A stretch of 64,000 nucleotides of DNA from Lachnospiraceae bacterium (GTDB taxonomy: Bacteria; Bacillota; Clostridia; Lachnospirales; Lachnospiraceae). Shown in pieces: positions 44,806 to 52,186 of this stretch (its first letter is position 1; every line of letters starts with the position of its first letter). A program made the position numbers and the translations under genes. Location of the stretch: the NCBI GenBank assembly GCA_003862155.1, contig QOUV01000005.1:62001-126000 (forward strand), written 5' to 3'. Below the pieces are notes generated by a model that made no database searches, was not told the DNA's origin, and saw only the letters and a list, made by a program, of their open reading frames with translations.

Positions 44806-44822
44806 GATATTCACATAATATC
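44806..44822. promoter_or_regulatory. Inverted repeat overlapping the S-component -35, candidate operator
   Basis: GATATT, 5-nt spacer CACAT, AATATC. It covers the TTCACA -35 of the rightward promoter and lies in the 84-bp divergent region with the MocR gene, a common site for MocR control. Binding is an inference. Confidence 0.45.
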
Positions 44823-44838
44823 ATGTAATGATTATAAT
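44810..44838 (+). promoter_or_regulatory. Promoter of the ECF S-component gene
   Basis: TTCACA (44810-44815), 17-nt spacer, TATAAT (44833-44838), 32 bp before the ATG. Confidence 0.75.
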
Positions 44839-44870
44839 GTCCACTAAAAATAGAAAAGAGGTACGATCAT

Positions 44871-45464
44871 ATGCAATCAAACACAACAACGAAAACTGTA
44901 TCATCAACGAAACTTAAAGTGTTAGTCCTTGCAGCACTGTTTGCAGCTCTGACATTCGTAGGGACATTCTACATTAAGATGCCTGCCGGAAAGGGATACA
45001 TTCATCCGGGCGATGGCTTCGTCCTCCTGTCCGGAATCTTCCTCGGACCTCTCTGGGGCGGGCTTGCAGCAGGCTTTGGCTCAATGCTTTCCGACCTTGT
45101 CGGCGGCTACATAATCTATGTACCGGCCACATTTGTCATCAAGGCACTGGTCGCCGCAATCGCCGCAGGACTTACATCCCTTATAGAAAAATTAATGAAA
45201 TCAAAGAAAAATGTTGTTCCAGTCATTGTATCCGGAGTCGCAGGTGAGGCCTTTATGATCATCGGATATTTCATATTCGAAGCTTTCGAGAATGCCCTCG
45301 CAGCATCGGGCGGATTCAACTCCAAAACACTCGCCGCAGGCATTGCTGCATCAGCCACCGGAATCCCAGCCAATATCGTTCAGGGAGTCGCCGGAGTCGC
45401 AATCGCAGCAGTCCTCTACCCGATACTTCGTCCTATCTTAAACAGGTTCAATCAGAATTTATAA
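44871..45464 (+). CDS. ECF transporter S component, possibly for a vitamin B6 compound
   Basis: Membrane subunit that binds a vitamin-like substrate and docks to EcfT-EcfA. The 197-residue product has six hydrophobic helices; LAALFAALTFVGTFY near the start, GYIHPGDGFVLLSGIFLGPLWGGLAAGFGSMLSDLVGGY and YVPATFVIKALVAAIAAG match the HmpT/PdxU-like branch of ECF S proteins. ATG follows AGAGG at 9 nt. The MocR regulator divergent from it belongs to a family that often senses PLP and controls B6 genes, which suggests pyridoxine or a related pyrimidine as substrate (inference). The EcfA/EcfT module at 32372-34942 could power it. Confidence 0.85.
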   Translation: MQSNTTTKTVSSTKLKVLVLAALFAALTFVGTFYIKMPAGKGYIHPGDGFVLLSGIFLGPLWGGLAAGFGSMLSDLVGGYIIYVPATFVIKALVAAIAAGLTSLIEKLMKSKKNVVPVIVSGVAGEAFMIIGYFIFEAFENALAASGGFNSKTLAAGIAASATGIPANIVQGVAGVAIAAVLYPILRPILNRFNQNL

Positions 45465-45465
45465 C

Positions 45466-45501
45466 ATGATTTGGCGGTCAACCCTTTTACCACCAGATCA
45501 T
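45466..45501. repeat. Diverged second copy of the 4566 hairpin
   Basis: ATGATTTGGCGGTCAA and CACCAGATCAT keep the arms of 4566-4601 with several changes, and the flank ATAATATA is the same. It begins 2 bases after the S-component stop codon. Confidence 0.7.
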
Positions 45502-45506
45502 AATAT

Positions 45507-45546
45507 AAAAAAGCCGCCGGCCCAAAAGCCCGGCGGCATATTTTTT
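45507..45546. terminator. Bidirectional terminator between S component and glycosidase
   Basis: GCCGCCGG and CCGGCGGC (45513-45537) form an 8-bp stem, with six A on the left (T-run for the minus strand) and ATATTTTTT on the right. It can serve both converging genes. Confidence 0.9.
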
Positions 45547-46786
45547 ACTGTGCTACTTTTTTAACTACAAATACATCTGGCAGGAATCTTCCTAGGCTTG
45601 AAGCACTCGAAGGCTTGGTGATCTGTTTGCCTCTGTAGATCATGATAGAGGAGCTTCCTCCGTCTACACTCTGAGCCTGATAGGCCTTGTAGCGAAGCAG
45701 GATGTTCTTGCACTCAGCCACTGTAGTGCCCAGCGAATATCCAGGCTGGCGGCCATCGATCTCAAGCATCAGGAAATCTCCAGTCTTGGTCTGGCCTATA
45801 GCTGCGCGGGGCTGGATTCCCATCATAAACTTACCATCGACTACATCCTTGCCATCTACAACAAGAGACGGGAGTGACTCAATTCCCCACTTGTAGTCTG
45901 AAATCTTTGTCTGGTAGTAATTGCTGATATACAGCTTTCCGTCGTTCTTAAGACCTACAAATTTCCAGTAACCTCTCTGTGGTTCTGCCGTCTCTTTGCC
46001 ATCGATAACGCATGCGCCTTTGATCCTGCCGCCGCTGCCGTGTCCGCCTGTATCAAAGAAATAGTTACAGTTGATGACGACCTCAGCATTGTATCTGCTT
46101 GCGTAATTGGCTGCTACTTCGCCATGTGAACCGATATATCTCGACTTCTGTATCGAGACCTGATTGATGTCCTTTACGACTGCAAGCTTTCCGACATAGC
46201 CATTGCCGCTTATGCCTAAGATAATAGTATTGTTTGGAGCATCGACAGCCAGGATCTTGTCGCCCTTCGAGCTTGTAATGTCTGCAGCTGAATTCAGGTT
46301 GTCAATCTTAAGCTTATTAAGTCCGTTTGCAGTAAGCTCCGGATGCTGCTTCAGATAGTTCTTAAACGAATCTGTGTCTAGTTCCCAGTATTTCGTGTAG
46401 AAGGAGTTCTTCTTCTTTACAGTTTTCTTTGCTGGAGTCGTCTTCGTATCTGTATCCCACTTGCTCGCAAGCTTCTGCTGATCTTCCTCATCCTTCTGCA
46501 GCTTGGACATAACCTCGTCGATAATGTCATGAGGTATAAAAGCCTCTGCAAGCCACTTGTGCGAATGTGTGGTCATCGCGGTCTGGATATAGAGATTTCT
46601 CAGGTTTCGCAAAGCCGGGATCGGGCTGAACACAAAAAGTACATAGCAGGCAGCGAGCGCCGCAGCTATACCTACAATTACATTTCGAACGACCTTTCCG
46701 CGCCTGCGTTTTCTTCCACTCTTCATCGGGCGTTTTCGTACGAGTGCCCCCTTGTGTTTCTTTGAATTTCTTGATGAGTCTGCCAT
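45545..46786 (-). CDS. Phosphodiester glycosidase (NAGPA-domain) membrane-anchored protein
   Basis: NAGPA-domain proteins cleave sugar-1-phosphodiester bonds; bacterial members are linked to envelope glycopolymer turnover. The 413-residue product has a very basic N-terminus, one membrane helix at about 33-55, a charged linker, and the NAGPA domain from about 170: VVINCNYFFDTGGHGSGGRIKGACVIDG, GIESLPSLVVDGK, PRAAIGQTKTGDFLMLEIDGRQPGYSLGTT and QSVDGGSSSIMIYRG. These keep the conserved Asn, Arg, Asp and Gly-Gly-Ser residues. It probably acts outside the cell next to the LCP products, although those genes are 40 kb away. Confidence 0.9.
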   Translation of the reverse strand: MADSSRNSKKHKGALVRKRPMKSGRKRRRGKVVRNVIVGIAAALAACYVLFVFSPIPALRNLRNLYIQTAMTTHSHKWLAEAFIPHDIIDEVMSKLQKDEEDQQKLASKWDTDTKTTPAKKTVKKKNSFYTKYWELDTDSFKNYLKQHPELTANGLNKLKIDNLNSAADITSSKGDKILAVDAPNNTIILGISGNGYVGKLAVVKDINQVSIQKSRYIGSHGEVAANYASRYNAEVVINCNYFFDTGGHGSGGRIKGACVIDGKETAEPQRGYWKFVGLKNDGKLYISNYYQTKISDYKWGIESLPSLVVDGKDVVDGKFMMGIQPRAAIGQTKTGDFLMLEIDGRQPGYSLGTTVAECKNILLRYKAYQAQSVDGGSSSIMIYRGKQITKPSSASSLGRFLPDVFVVKKVAQ

Positions 46787-46950
46787 AATTTTCCTTAATT
46801 TACTTTCCTTTTAATATTATCTCTGCGACGTCCCCTCCATTTGTCACAAAGTATATGCATTATTGTAATTTCTTTGTAATAAAATTGCAATCAATTTTTT
46901 CTAAAATATGGTATAATTATATGGCAATTTTTTTAAGGAGGTAAAATCAT

Positions 46951-48582
46951 ATGTCTTGTACGACATTATTAGTAGGAAAAAACGCATCGTGGAACGGTTC
47001 GACCATGATAGCCAGAAACGATGACTCCGGTTCGGGAAAATTTACCCCGAAGAAATTTACGGTAGTAGAGCCGGAAGATCAGCCGAAAGTATATGAGTCC
47101 ACAATCTCGCATGTGAAGATCGAGCTGCCTGACAACCCGGTCAGATATACGGCTATGCCTAATGCCTTAAAGGGTGAAGGCATCTGGGCTGCCTGCGGCA
47201 TCAATGAGTACGGGGTCGCTATGACAGCCACCGAGACCATCACCTCGAACCCGAGGGTTTTAGGCGCAGATCCGCTCGTAGAATATCAGAAGAAATGGGA
47301 ATCTGAGAACCTCTATTTTGGCACCGATTCGGTTATCGAAGAGGAAGGCTCAGATGAGGAGAAAGCCGGCGGAATCGGCGAAGAGGACCTTGTTGTCATC
47401 ACTCTGCCTTACGTAAAGACCGCCCGCGAAGGTGTCAGGCGTCTCGGCGCCCTCCATGAAAAATATGGCACTTACGAGGAGAACGGCATCGGAATTTCTG
47501 ATAAGGACGAAGTCTGGTGGTTCGAATCAGTCGGCGGACACCATTGGATCGCCAGAAAAGTCGACGACGACGGCATAGTCGTTATGCCGAACCAGCTCGG
47601 CATAGACAGTCTCGATATAGACGACGCCCTGGGTGACCAGGAGACCAACATGTGTTCTCCTGACCTCCGCGAATTTATCGAGAAAAATCATCTCGACGTA
47701 GAAAACCACGATTACGACGATTTCGATTTTGACGACGATGATGATGAAGATTACGAGGACGATGACGACGAGGAAATTTCTGACGACGATTACGACGATG
47801 ACGGCGAGCTTATCGACAGCGACTACGTCATAAATCCGCGCCTGGTTTTCGGAAGCCACGACGATGCAGACCACGTCTACAACACTCCGAGAGCCTGGTT
47901 TATGCTCCGCTATTTAGACGATGACAAGTCAGCATACGACGGTGATGACGCCGACTACAAGCCTGAGGACGATGATCTCCCATGGGAAATTTTCTCAGAC
48001 AGAAAGGTAACCCCTGAGGACGTCAAGTACCTTCTCTCCTCACACTATCAGGGCACGAAGTACGACCCGTACCTGACTTATGGTGATAAGTCCTGTGCCG
48101 GTGCTTACCGTTCGATCGGTATCAACAGAAATGATTTCTTAGGTTTTGCTGAGCTCCGCCCTGACGCAGAGCCTCTCGAGTGGATTGCCTTCGGAAGCAA
48201 CGCCTTCAACACGATGGCGCCGTTCTACACGAACGTCTCTAAGACACCTGAGTATCTGTCGAATACGACCGGCCGCGTCTCTACCGATAACTTCTACTGG
48301 TCTTCCCGCCTTCTCGCAGGCCTCTCTGATGCGACCTACGGCAAGTGTTTAAACGTCATCGAGCAATACACTGACTCCGTTCTCTCGAAGTCTCACGCTC
48401 TCCTGAACAAGTGGGACGCCGAGCTCGCCAAAGCTTCTGACGACAAGAAGCAGGACCTTTGCGAAGAGGCTAACGAAGAGATCGCCGATATGCTCAAAAA
48501 AGAGACCGACAAGGCCTTAAGCAAAGCGCTCTTCTTCAGGTCCAATGACATGTCGAACAGCTACGCTCGTTCCGACCACTAA
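46951..48582 (+). CDS. C69 family dipeptidase with an acidic insert
   Basis: N-terminal nucleophile dipeptidase of the PepD type. The 543-residue product starts MSCTTLLVGKNASWNGSTMIARNDDSG with nucleophile Cys3 after a two-residue propeptide, and has GLWAACGINEYGVAMTATET-like and VWWFESVGGHHWIARKVDDD regions. Residues about 252-292 are an acidic low-complexity insert made almost only of Asp, Glu and Tyr, absent from classical PepD. No signal peptide, so it acts in the cytosol on dipeptides unless exported otherwise. AGGAGG precedes the ATG, and TATAAT at 46912-46917 is a likely -10 without a clear -35. The insert may bind calcium or a basic partner (inference). Confidence 0.92.
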   Translation: MSCTTLLVGKNASWNGSTMIARNDDSGSGKFTPKKFTVVEPEDQPKVYESTISHVKIELPDNPVRYTAMPNALKGEGIWAACGINEYGVAMTATETITSNPRVLGADPLVEYQKKWESENLYFGTDSVIEEEGSDEEKAGGIGEEDLVVITLPYVKTAREGVRRLGALHEKYGTYEENGIGISDKDEVWWFESVGGHHWIARKVDDDGIVVMPNQLGIDSLDIDDALGDQETNMCSPDLREFIEKNHLDVENHDYDDFDFDDDDDEDYEDDDDEEISDDDYDDDGELIDSDYVINPRLVFGSHDDADHVYNTPRAWFMLRYLDDDKSAYDGDDADYKPEDDDLPWEIFSDRKVTPEDVKYLLSSHYQGTKYDPYLTYGDKSCAGAYRSIGINRNDFLGFAELRPDAEPLEWIAFGSNAFNTMAPFYTNVSKTPEYLSNTTGRVSTDNFYWSSRLLAGLSDATYGKCLNVIEQYTDSVLSKSHALLNKWDAELAKASDDKKQDLCEEANEEIADMLKKETDKALSKALFFRSNDMSNSYARSDH

Positions 48583-48613
48583 TGGGACAGTGGGGACGGT
48601 TCTTTTTGTCCCA
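48583..48613 (+). repeat. REP-like 31-bp palindromic repeat, copy 2
   Basis: TGGGACAGTGGGGACGG and then TTCTTTTTGTCCCA, same strand as the dipeptidase gene and starting at the base after its TAA stop codon. It differs from copy 1 at two positions in the loop. Confidence 0.88.
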
Positions 48614-48642
48614 TTTTCACAATTTTCAGATAACTTTATCCA

Positions 48643-48673
48643 GAGCTGGCACGGTAGTGCCGGCTCTTATTTT
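48643..48673 (+). terminator. Terminator of the dipeptidase gene
   Basis: GAGC-T-GGCAC, loop GGTA, GTGCC-G-GCTC (48643-48666), then TTATTTT. Confidence 0.85.
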
Positions 48674-48910
48674 CCGGCTTTTTTCGTGCCCGCTCTGGTA
48701 TTTTTTCTGAATGCCGCTTCAATGGCGGCAAAAAGCACGGTGGTGCGATGGAGACCCGGGATCGCTGCCCTCTCGATACTTTCTGCAGCATTCCTGTTTA
48801 CAAAAACATCTTATCACACGGTTTTGGTATTCTGGTTTTGCTGATGTCGTAAGGAATGACTGTTAACTCGCATCTGATAAAACAGGGTAATCTCACGCCA
48901 GGAAAATATC
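48674..48910. other. Gene-free spacer with a possible gene remnant
   Basis: No intact gene is seen. On the minus strand a stretch near 48700-48800 reads as a plausible protein piece (SIERAAIPGLHRTTVLFAA) but has stops at both ends and no start with a ribosome site. It may be a decayed gene or chance. Confidence 0.3.
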
Positions 48911-49888
48911 TCACACCCCCTCGCAGTCAAAGTCCGGAATAAAGCTCTCCTTCGCAACGTCACCCTCCTGCATAAAGGCGTTTTCTATGCCCAGGTCCAG
49001 TGCGTAGTCGAGCACTTCGTTGTACTCGTTTTCCGTGACTTTTCTCGATAGCGTCGGATGGCCGCTGACCTGCGGCATTGGCGTGTATTGATTCATAATG
49101 CTTAAGAAAATCGAATCGCCATAGGTCTGGTACAAATATTTGATCACATTTTTGGAATCGTCGGCGCAGCCTGGCAGAAGCAGGTGGCGTACGATTGTCC
49201 CTTTTTTCATCAGAACCTCCCTGCCCTCGTCCATAATCTCTTCAGCACACTCATTGTAAGTGGCCGCATCCATCGTATCCTCGGACTCCCAAAGCCCGAG
49301 CTGCTGATCGAGGCGCGCCTTCTTTTTTACAAAAAAAGCAGGCGCGCCAGTCTGACGCACCATCTCATCCACAGCATTTTCTGCCACCTCAAAATAGTCC
49401 GGTGCCTTCGAAAAATCCCCAGAAAGCCTGCTGCTTACATATTTGAAATCAGGCAGGTAAATATCAACAAGTCCGTCGAGCTCCCTGATCTGCGCGACCT
49501 TCTCGTACGACGAAGTGTTGTAGACGATCGGAACGACGAGTCCTCTGTTCTTCGCGTCCTCAAGCGCAGGGACCACCTGCGGCAGAAAATGTCCCGCCGT
49601 CACCAGATTGATATTGTTCGCCCCCTTCTCCTGCAGCTCAAGAAAAATATCCGACAGCCTTTCAACGCTTATTTCCCTGCCAACAAGGCCGTCTCTTATT
49701 TTTTCATTCTGACAGAAAATACACTTTAAGTTACATCCCGAAAAGAAAACGGCCCCAGACCCGGTCGTCCCCGAAATGCACGGCTCCTCCCAGAAGTGCA
49801 GCGCCGCACGGGCAACTTTTAAATTTTCACCCTTACCGCAGAAGCGGCCCATGCCGCAGTTTCTAGGGCAAAGAGTACATATTTCCAT
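48911..49888 (-). CDS. PflX-like radical SAM protein (COG1313 type)
   Basis: Radical SAM protein related to pyruvate formate-lyase activases. The 325-residue product opens with a Cys-rich head (CTLCPRNCGMGRFCGKG), followed by the 4Fe-4S motif C52-NLK-C56-IF-C59 in FFSGCNLKCIFCQN. Later conserved parts are NLVTAGHFLPQVVPAL, VYNTSSYE, LPDFKY, IVRHLLLPGCADDS and SIMNQYTPM. This order matches PflX/COG1313; the target is not known and no glycyl-radical enzyme lies nearby. A segment of about 20 residues (FFVKKKARLDQQLGLWESED) looks like an insertion. ATG at 49888 follows GGGAG. Confidence 0.9.
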   Translation of the reverse strand: MEICTLCPRNCGMGRFCGKGENLKVARAALHFWEEPCISGTTGSGAVFFSGCNLKCIFCQNEKIRDGLVGREISVERLSDIFLELQEKGANNINLVTAGHFLPQVVPALEDAKNRGLVVPIVYNTSSYEKVAQIRELDGLVDIYLPDFKYVSSRLSGDFSKAPDYFEVAENAVDEMVRQTGAPAFFVKKKARLDQQLGLWESEDTMDAATYNECAEEIMDEGREVLMKKGTIVRHLLLPGCADDSKNVIKYLYQTYGDSIFLSIMNQYTPMPQVSGHPTLSRKVTENEYNEVLDYALDLGIENAFMQEGDVAKESFIPDFDCEGV

Positions 49889-49950
49889 AAAATTCTCCCG
49901 AATTTATTACAGTAGATTCTATAACTTTAATTGACTGAAAATTCTAAAAA

Positions 49951-49981
49951 TGGGACAAAAAGAACCGTCCCTGCTGTCCCA
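49951..49981 (-). repeat. REP-like 31-bp palindromic repeat, copy 3
   Basis: On the minus strand TGGGACAGCAGGGACGG then TTCTTTTTGTCCCA, starting at the base after the TGA stop codon of the GTPase gene. Same orientation relative to the gene as copies 1 and 2. Confidence 0.88.
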
Positions 49982-50941
49982 TCAATCCGCATGCACTTCC
50001 GCCGGCTCACCAAAAATCTCCGCAAGCTTCTCTTTACCAAGCTTCTCCCCAATCACGATCACAATGTCCTGCCCATTCTCAACCGACGCCACCGTGAAAT
50101 CATCCTTCGTGACATTGACTTCCATCCAGCCTTTTTCAGCATCTTTGAAAAAACCCTTAATACGAATGATGCCACCACACTCAGGATCATTGATCGCAGC
50201 TGAGGCTTTCTCTTTTATCTGGTCGAGCGAAAACTTCTTCTCCATGAAATAGAGCGACTCGTATTTGTGCTCGTCCATGACCTGCTGCTTCTCGAAGCCG
50301 TACGTTTTGAAGCCAGCAGACTCGATCCGCTTGAAATCTTCGTCGGTAAGATCATTCCAATCCTTAGCAACTGTTTCAGAAGCCTTTAACTTTCTGCGGC
50401 AGCTGATCGAAGCCAGAGACTCGTTCAAATACTTAAGGATATTTGAAGGAGCTTCAGGATTATTCAGCTGAGTCTTGGAAAAAACAATAACACCGGCGTT
50501 GGCTGCTTCAGAGGCGAAGACATACCGTGATGTGTCCGAGAGCGGAAGCCTGAGTCCGGCATCGACTATAGTGATATGCGCTCCGGCCTTATACCAGCGG
50601 TTAAGCGGCTCCTCCGAAAGACTGTCATAGAACTCGTCGACGTCGAAAACTCCAGACGGTTCGACCAGAACATGGGTGTAGCCGATCATGCCCATCTCTA
50701 TAAGCTTGCTTTTGAAACGGCGTCTGTGGCAGTCGCTGTCGCAGCCGCCGGAAACCATCTCCATGTCGCAGTGATCGCCGAGAAGGTCGGAGATCAGCAT
50801 CATGTCAACATTGACAGCACCGTAATCATTCTCAAGGATGCAGATATTTTCGCCCTGTGCGAGAAGGTACTTTACATATTTTCTAAGAAAAGTAGTCTTG
50901 CCGGAGCCGAGGAAACCAGTGATCAGGTCGATCGTTATCAT
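49982..50941 (-). CDS. CobW-like (COG0523) GTPase with a non-canonical metal motif
   Basis: COG0523 GTPases are metal chaperones or insertases. The 319-residue product has a P-loop GFLGSGKTTFLRKYV at 9-23, switch region NDYGAVNVD, Walker B-like HVLVEPSGVFD and a C-terminal CobW_C domain (IRIKGFFKDAEKGWMEVNVTKDDFTV). The GCxCC metal motif of the family is replaced by GGC67-DSD-C71-HRRR, keeping two Cys. The usual NKxD guanine motif reads SKTQLN. AGGAGG is upstream and its ATG overlaps the HAD gene stop (ATGA). Metal identity is open. Confidence 0.9.
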   Translation of the reverse strand: MITIDLITGFLGSGKTTFLRKYVKYLLAQGENICILENDYGAVNVDMMLISDLLGDHCDMEMVSGGCDSDCHRRRFKSKLIEMGMIGYTHVLVEPSGVFDVDEFYDSLSEEPLNRWYKAGAHITIVDAGLRLPLSDTSRYVFASEAANAGVIVFSKTQLNNPEAPSNILKYLNESLASISCRRKLKASETVAKDWNDLTDEDFKRIESAGFKTYGFEKQQVMDEHKYESLYFMEKKFSLDQIKEKASAAINDPECGGIIRIKGFFKDAEKGWMEVNVTKDDFTVASVENGQDIVIVIGEKLGKEKLAEIFGEPAEVHAD

Positions 50942-51546
50942 AGAAACCTCCTGAGCCTGTCACAGAAACTCTTCTGGTCTGTGACGATCTCAGAGTCCAT
51001 TCCGAAGTCGACAGCGCCCTGGACATTTTCAGCCCGGTCATCGAAGAAAATCGACTCGGCCGGATCGATACTGTATTTGTCACAGAGAGCGGCGTAAATA
51101 TCGCGGCCAGGCTTCGTCTTGTGAATCATGTACGAGACCATGATTCCATCCATATCTTCCATGAAATCCGCATACTGAGTGTGTTTATGGAAAAGAGTCT
51201 TAGGATAATTTGACAGGATGTAGAGATGGTAGCCGGCCTCTTTCAGCTGATGCACGATCTCCCAGACCTGCGGGCGTGGGACCATCATATACTCGCCGTG
51301 CGTTATGAACCAGCGGATGACCTTGATGTCGTCCGGGTAAATTTTTTCAAAATCTGCAATGATCTGCTCGTCGGTCTCATTTCCGACGTCGTACTTCGAC
51401 CAGATCTTGAGCGGGCAGTCGAACATCTCGCGCCCGATCCGCTCTGCCTCGTCAGGAGACAGACCGTAGTCCTCAAGCATCTGCTTCCAGCGGTAGGAAA
51501 GAAGGACATCCCCAACATCAAAAATTATATTCTTATATTTTTTCAT
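50938..51546 (-). CDS. HAD-superfamily hydrolase (YihX-like)
   Basis: The 202-residue product has the nucleophile Asp in KNIIFDVGDVLLSYRW, a helical cap (residues about 15-85), YILSNYPKTL (motif II Ser/Asn), KPGRDIYAALCDKY (motif III Lys) and IFFDDRAENVQGAVDFGM (motif IV). The usual Asp two residues after the nucleophile is Gly, as in YihX-like sugar-phosphate phosphatases. A GTG at 51558 is in frame, but ATG at 51546 with GAGGTG 9 nt upstream is better. Cotranscribed with the CobW-like gene through an ATGA overlap. Confidence 0.9.
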   Translation of the reverse strand: MKKYKNIIFDVGDVLLSYRWKQMLEDYGLSPDEAERIGREMFDCPLKIWSKYDVGNETDEQIIADFEKIYPDDIKVIRWFITHGEYMMVPRPQVWEIVHQLKEAGYHLYILSNYPKTLFHKHTQYADFMEDMDGIMVSYMIHKTKPGRDIYAALCDKYSIDPAESIFFDDRAENVQGAVDFGMDSEIVTDQKSFCDRLRRFL

Positions 51547-51634
51547 GAAACTATTCACCTCGCATATGGAATTATAACAGAATTCGTGTTAAAATAAAAA
51601 TCTGAAGAGACTATTATTTCGAGGAGGTGTTTCT

Positions 51635-52156
51635 ATGGCTTTAGGTGCTGTCTCGGGAGCCGGCTATTACGACGGCTACCAGAATTTTTCTATAAATGGA
51701 TATGGCGACTCGAAGAATAACGACGATTCTAAGAAGCCGGTCGTAAATCCCGGCGAGTCTGAAACAAAGAAGCCTGGCAGGAAATCATCTCCGGCGGAGT
51801 GTGAGACCTGCAGGAACCGCAAGTATCAGGACGGTTCGGATGAGGGGAACGTCTCCTTCAAGGCCGCTTCACATGTAAGCCCTGAAGCCGCAGGGCCTGC
51901 AGTCATGGCGCACGAAGGCGAGCATGTTGCGAACGCTTACAGTAAGGCATCCCAGCGCGGCGGCAAAGTTCTCGCAGCAAACGTCACTATCAAGACTTCT
52001 ATCTGCCCGGAGTGCGGCAGAGTCTATGTTTCGGGCGGAGTCACGAATACGATGATCGCATACCCGCAGGCGAGCACCCAGCCGTATCAGGCGAATGCCA
52101 AATCACTCGATGCAGCGAACGGAGCTATCGGCGCGAATGTAAACGAAGTCGCATAA
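51635..52156 (+). CDS. Putative zinc metalloprotease with HEGEH motif (SprA-related/CJM1_0395-like)
   Basis: The 173-residue product has a Gly/Asn/Lys-rich N-terminus (1-50), a Cys pair CETCRNRKYQDGSDEGNVSFKAASHVSPEAA, the metal motif AHEGEHVANA (His93, Glu94, His97), and a second Cys pair CPECGRVYVSGGVTNTMI. This layout matches a family annotated as putative metalloproteases; the activity of the family is not proven. It has no signal peptide. GAGGAGG precedes the ATG. It is divergent from the HAD gene (88 bp) and followed by the helicase gene 30 bp later. Confidence 0.8.
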   Translation: MALGAVSGAGYYDGYQNFSINGYGDSKNNDDSKKPVVNPGESETKKPGRKSSPAECETCRNRKYQDGSDEGNVSFKAASHVSPEAAGPAVMAHEGEHVANAYSKASQRGGKVLAANVTIKTSICPECGRVYVSGGVTNTMIAYPQASTQPYQANAKSLDAANGAIGANVNEVA

Positions 52157-52186
52157 GAGTGACGATATGGCTTCCAAAGTATTTCA

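Noticed and set aside
48545-48844. 99-residue open frame after the dipeptidase
   Set aside because: It starts inside the dipeptidase gene, crosses the REP-like repeat and the terminator, and has no ribosome site.
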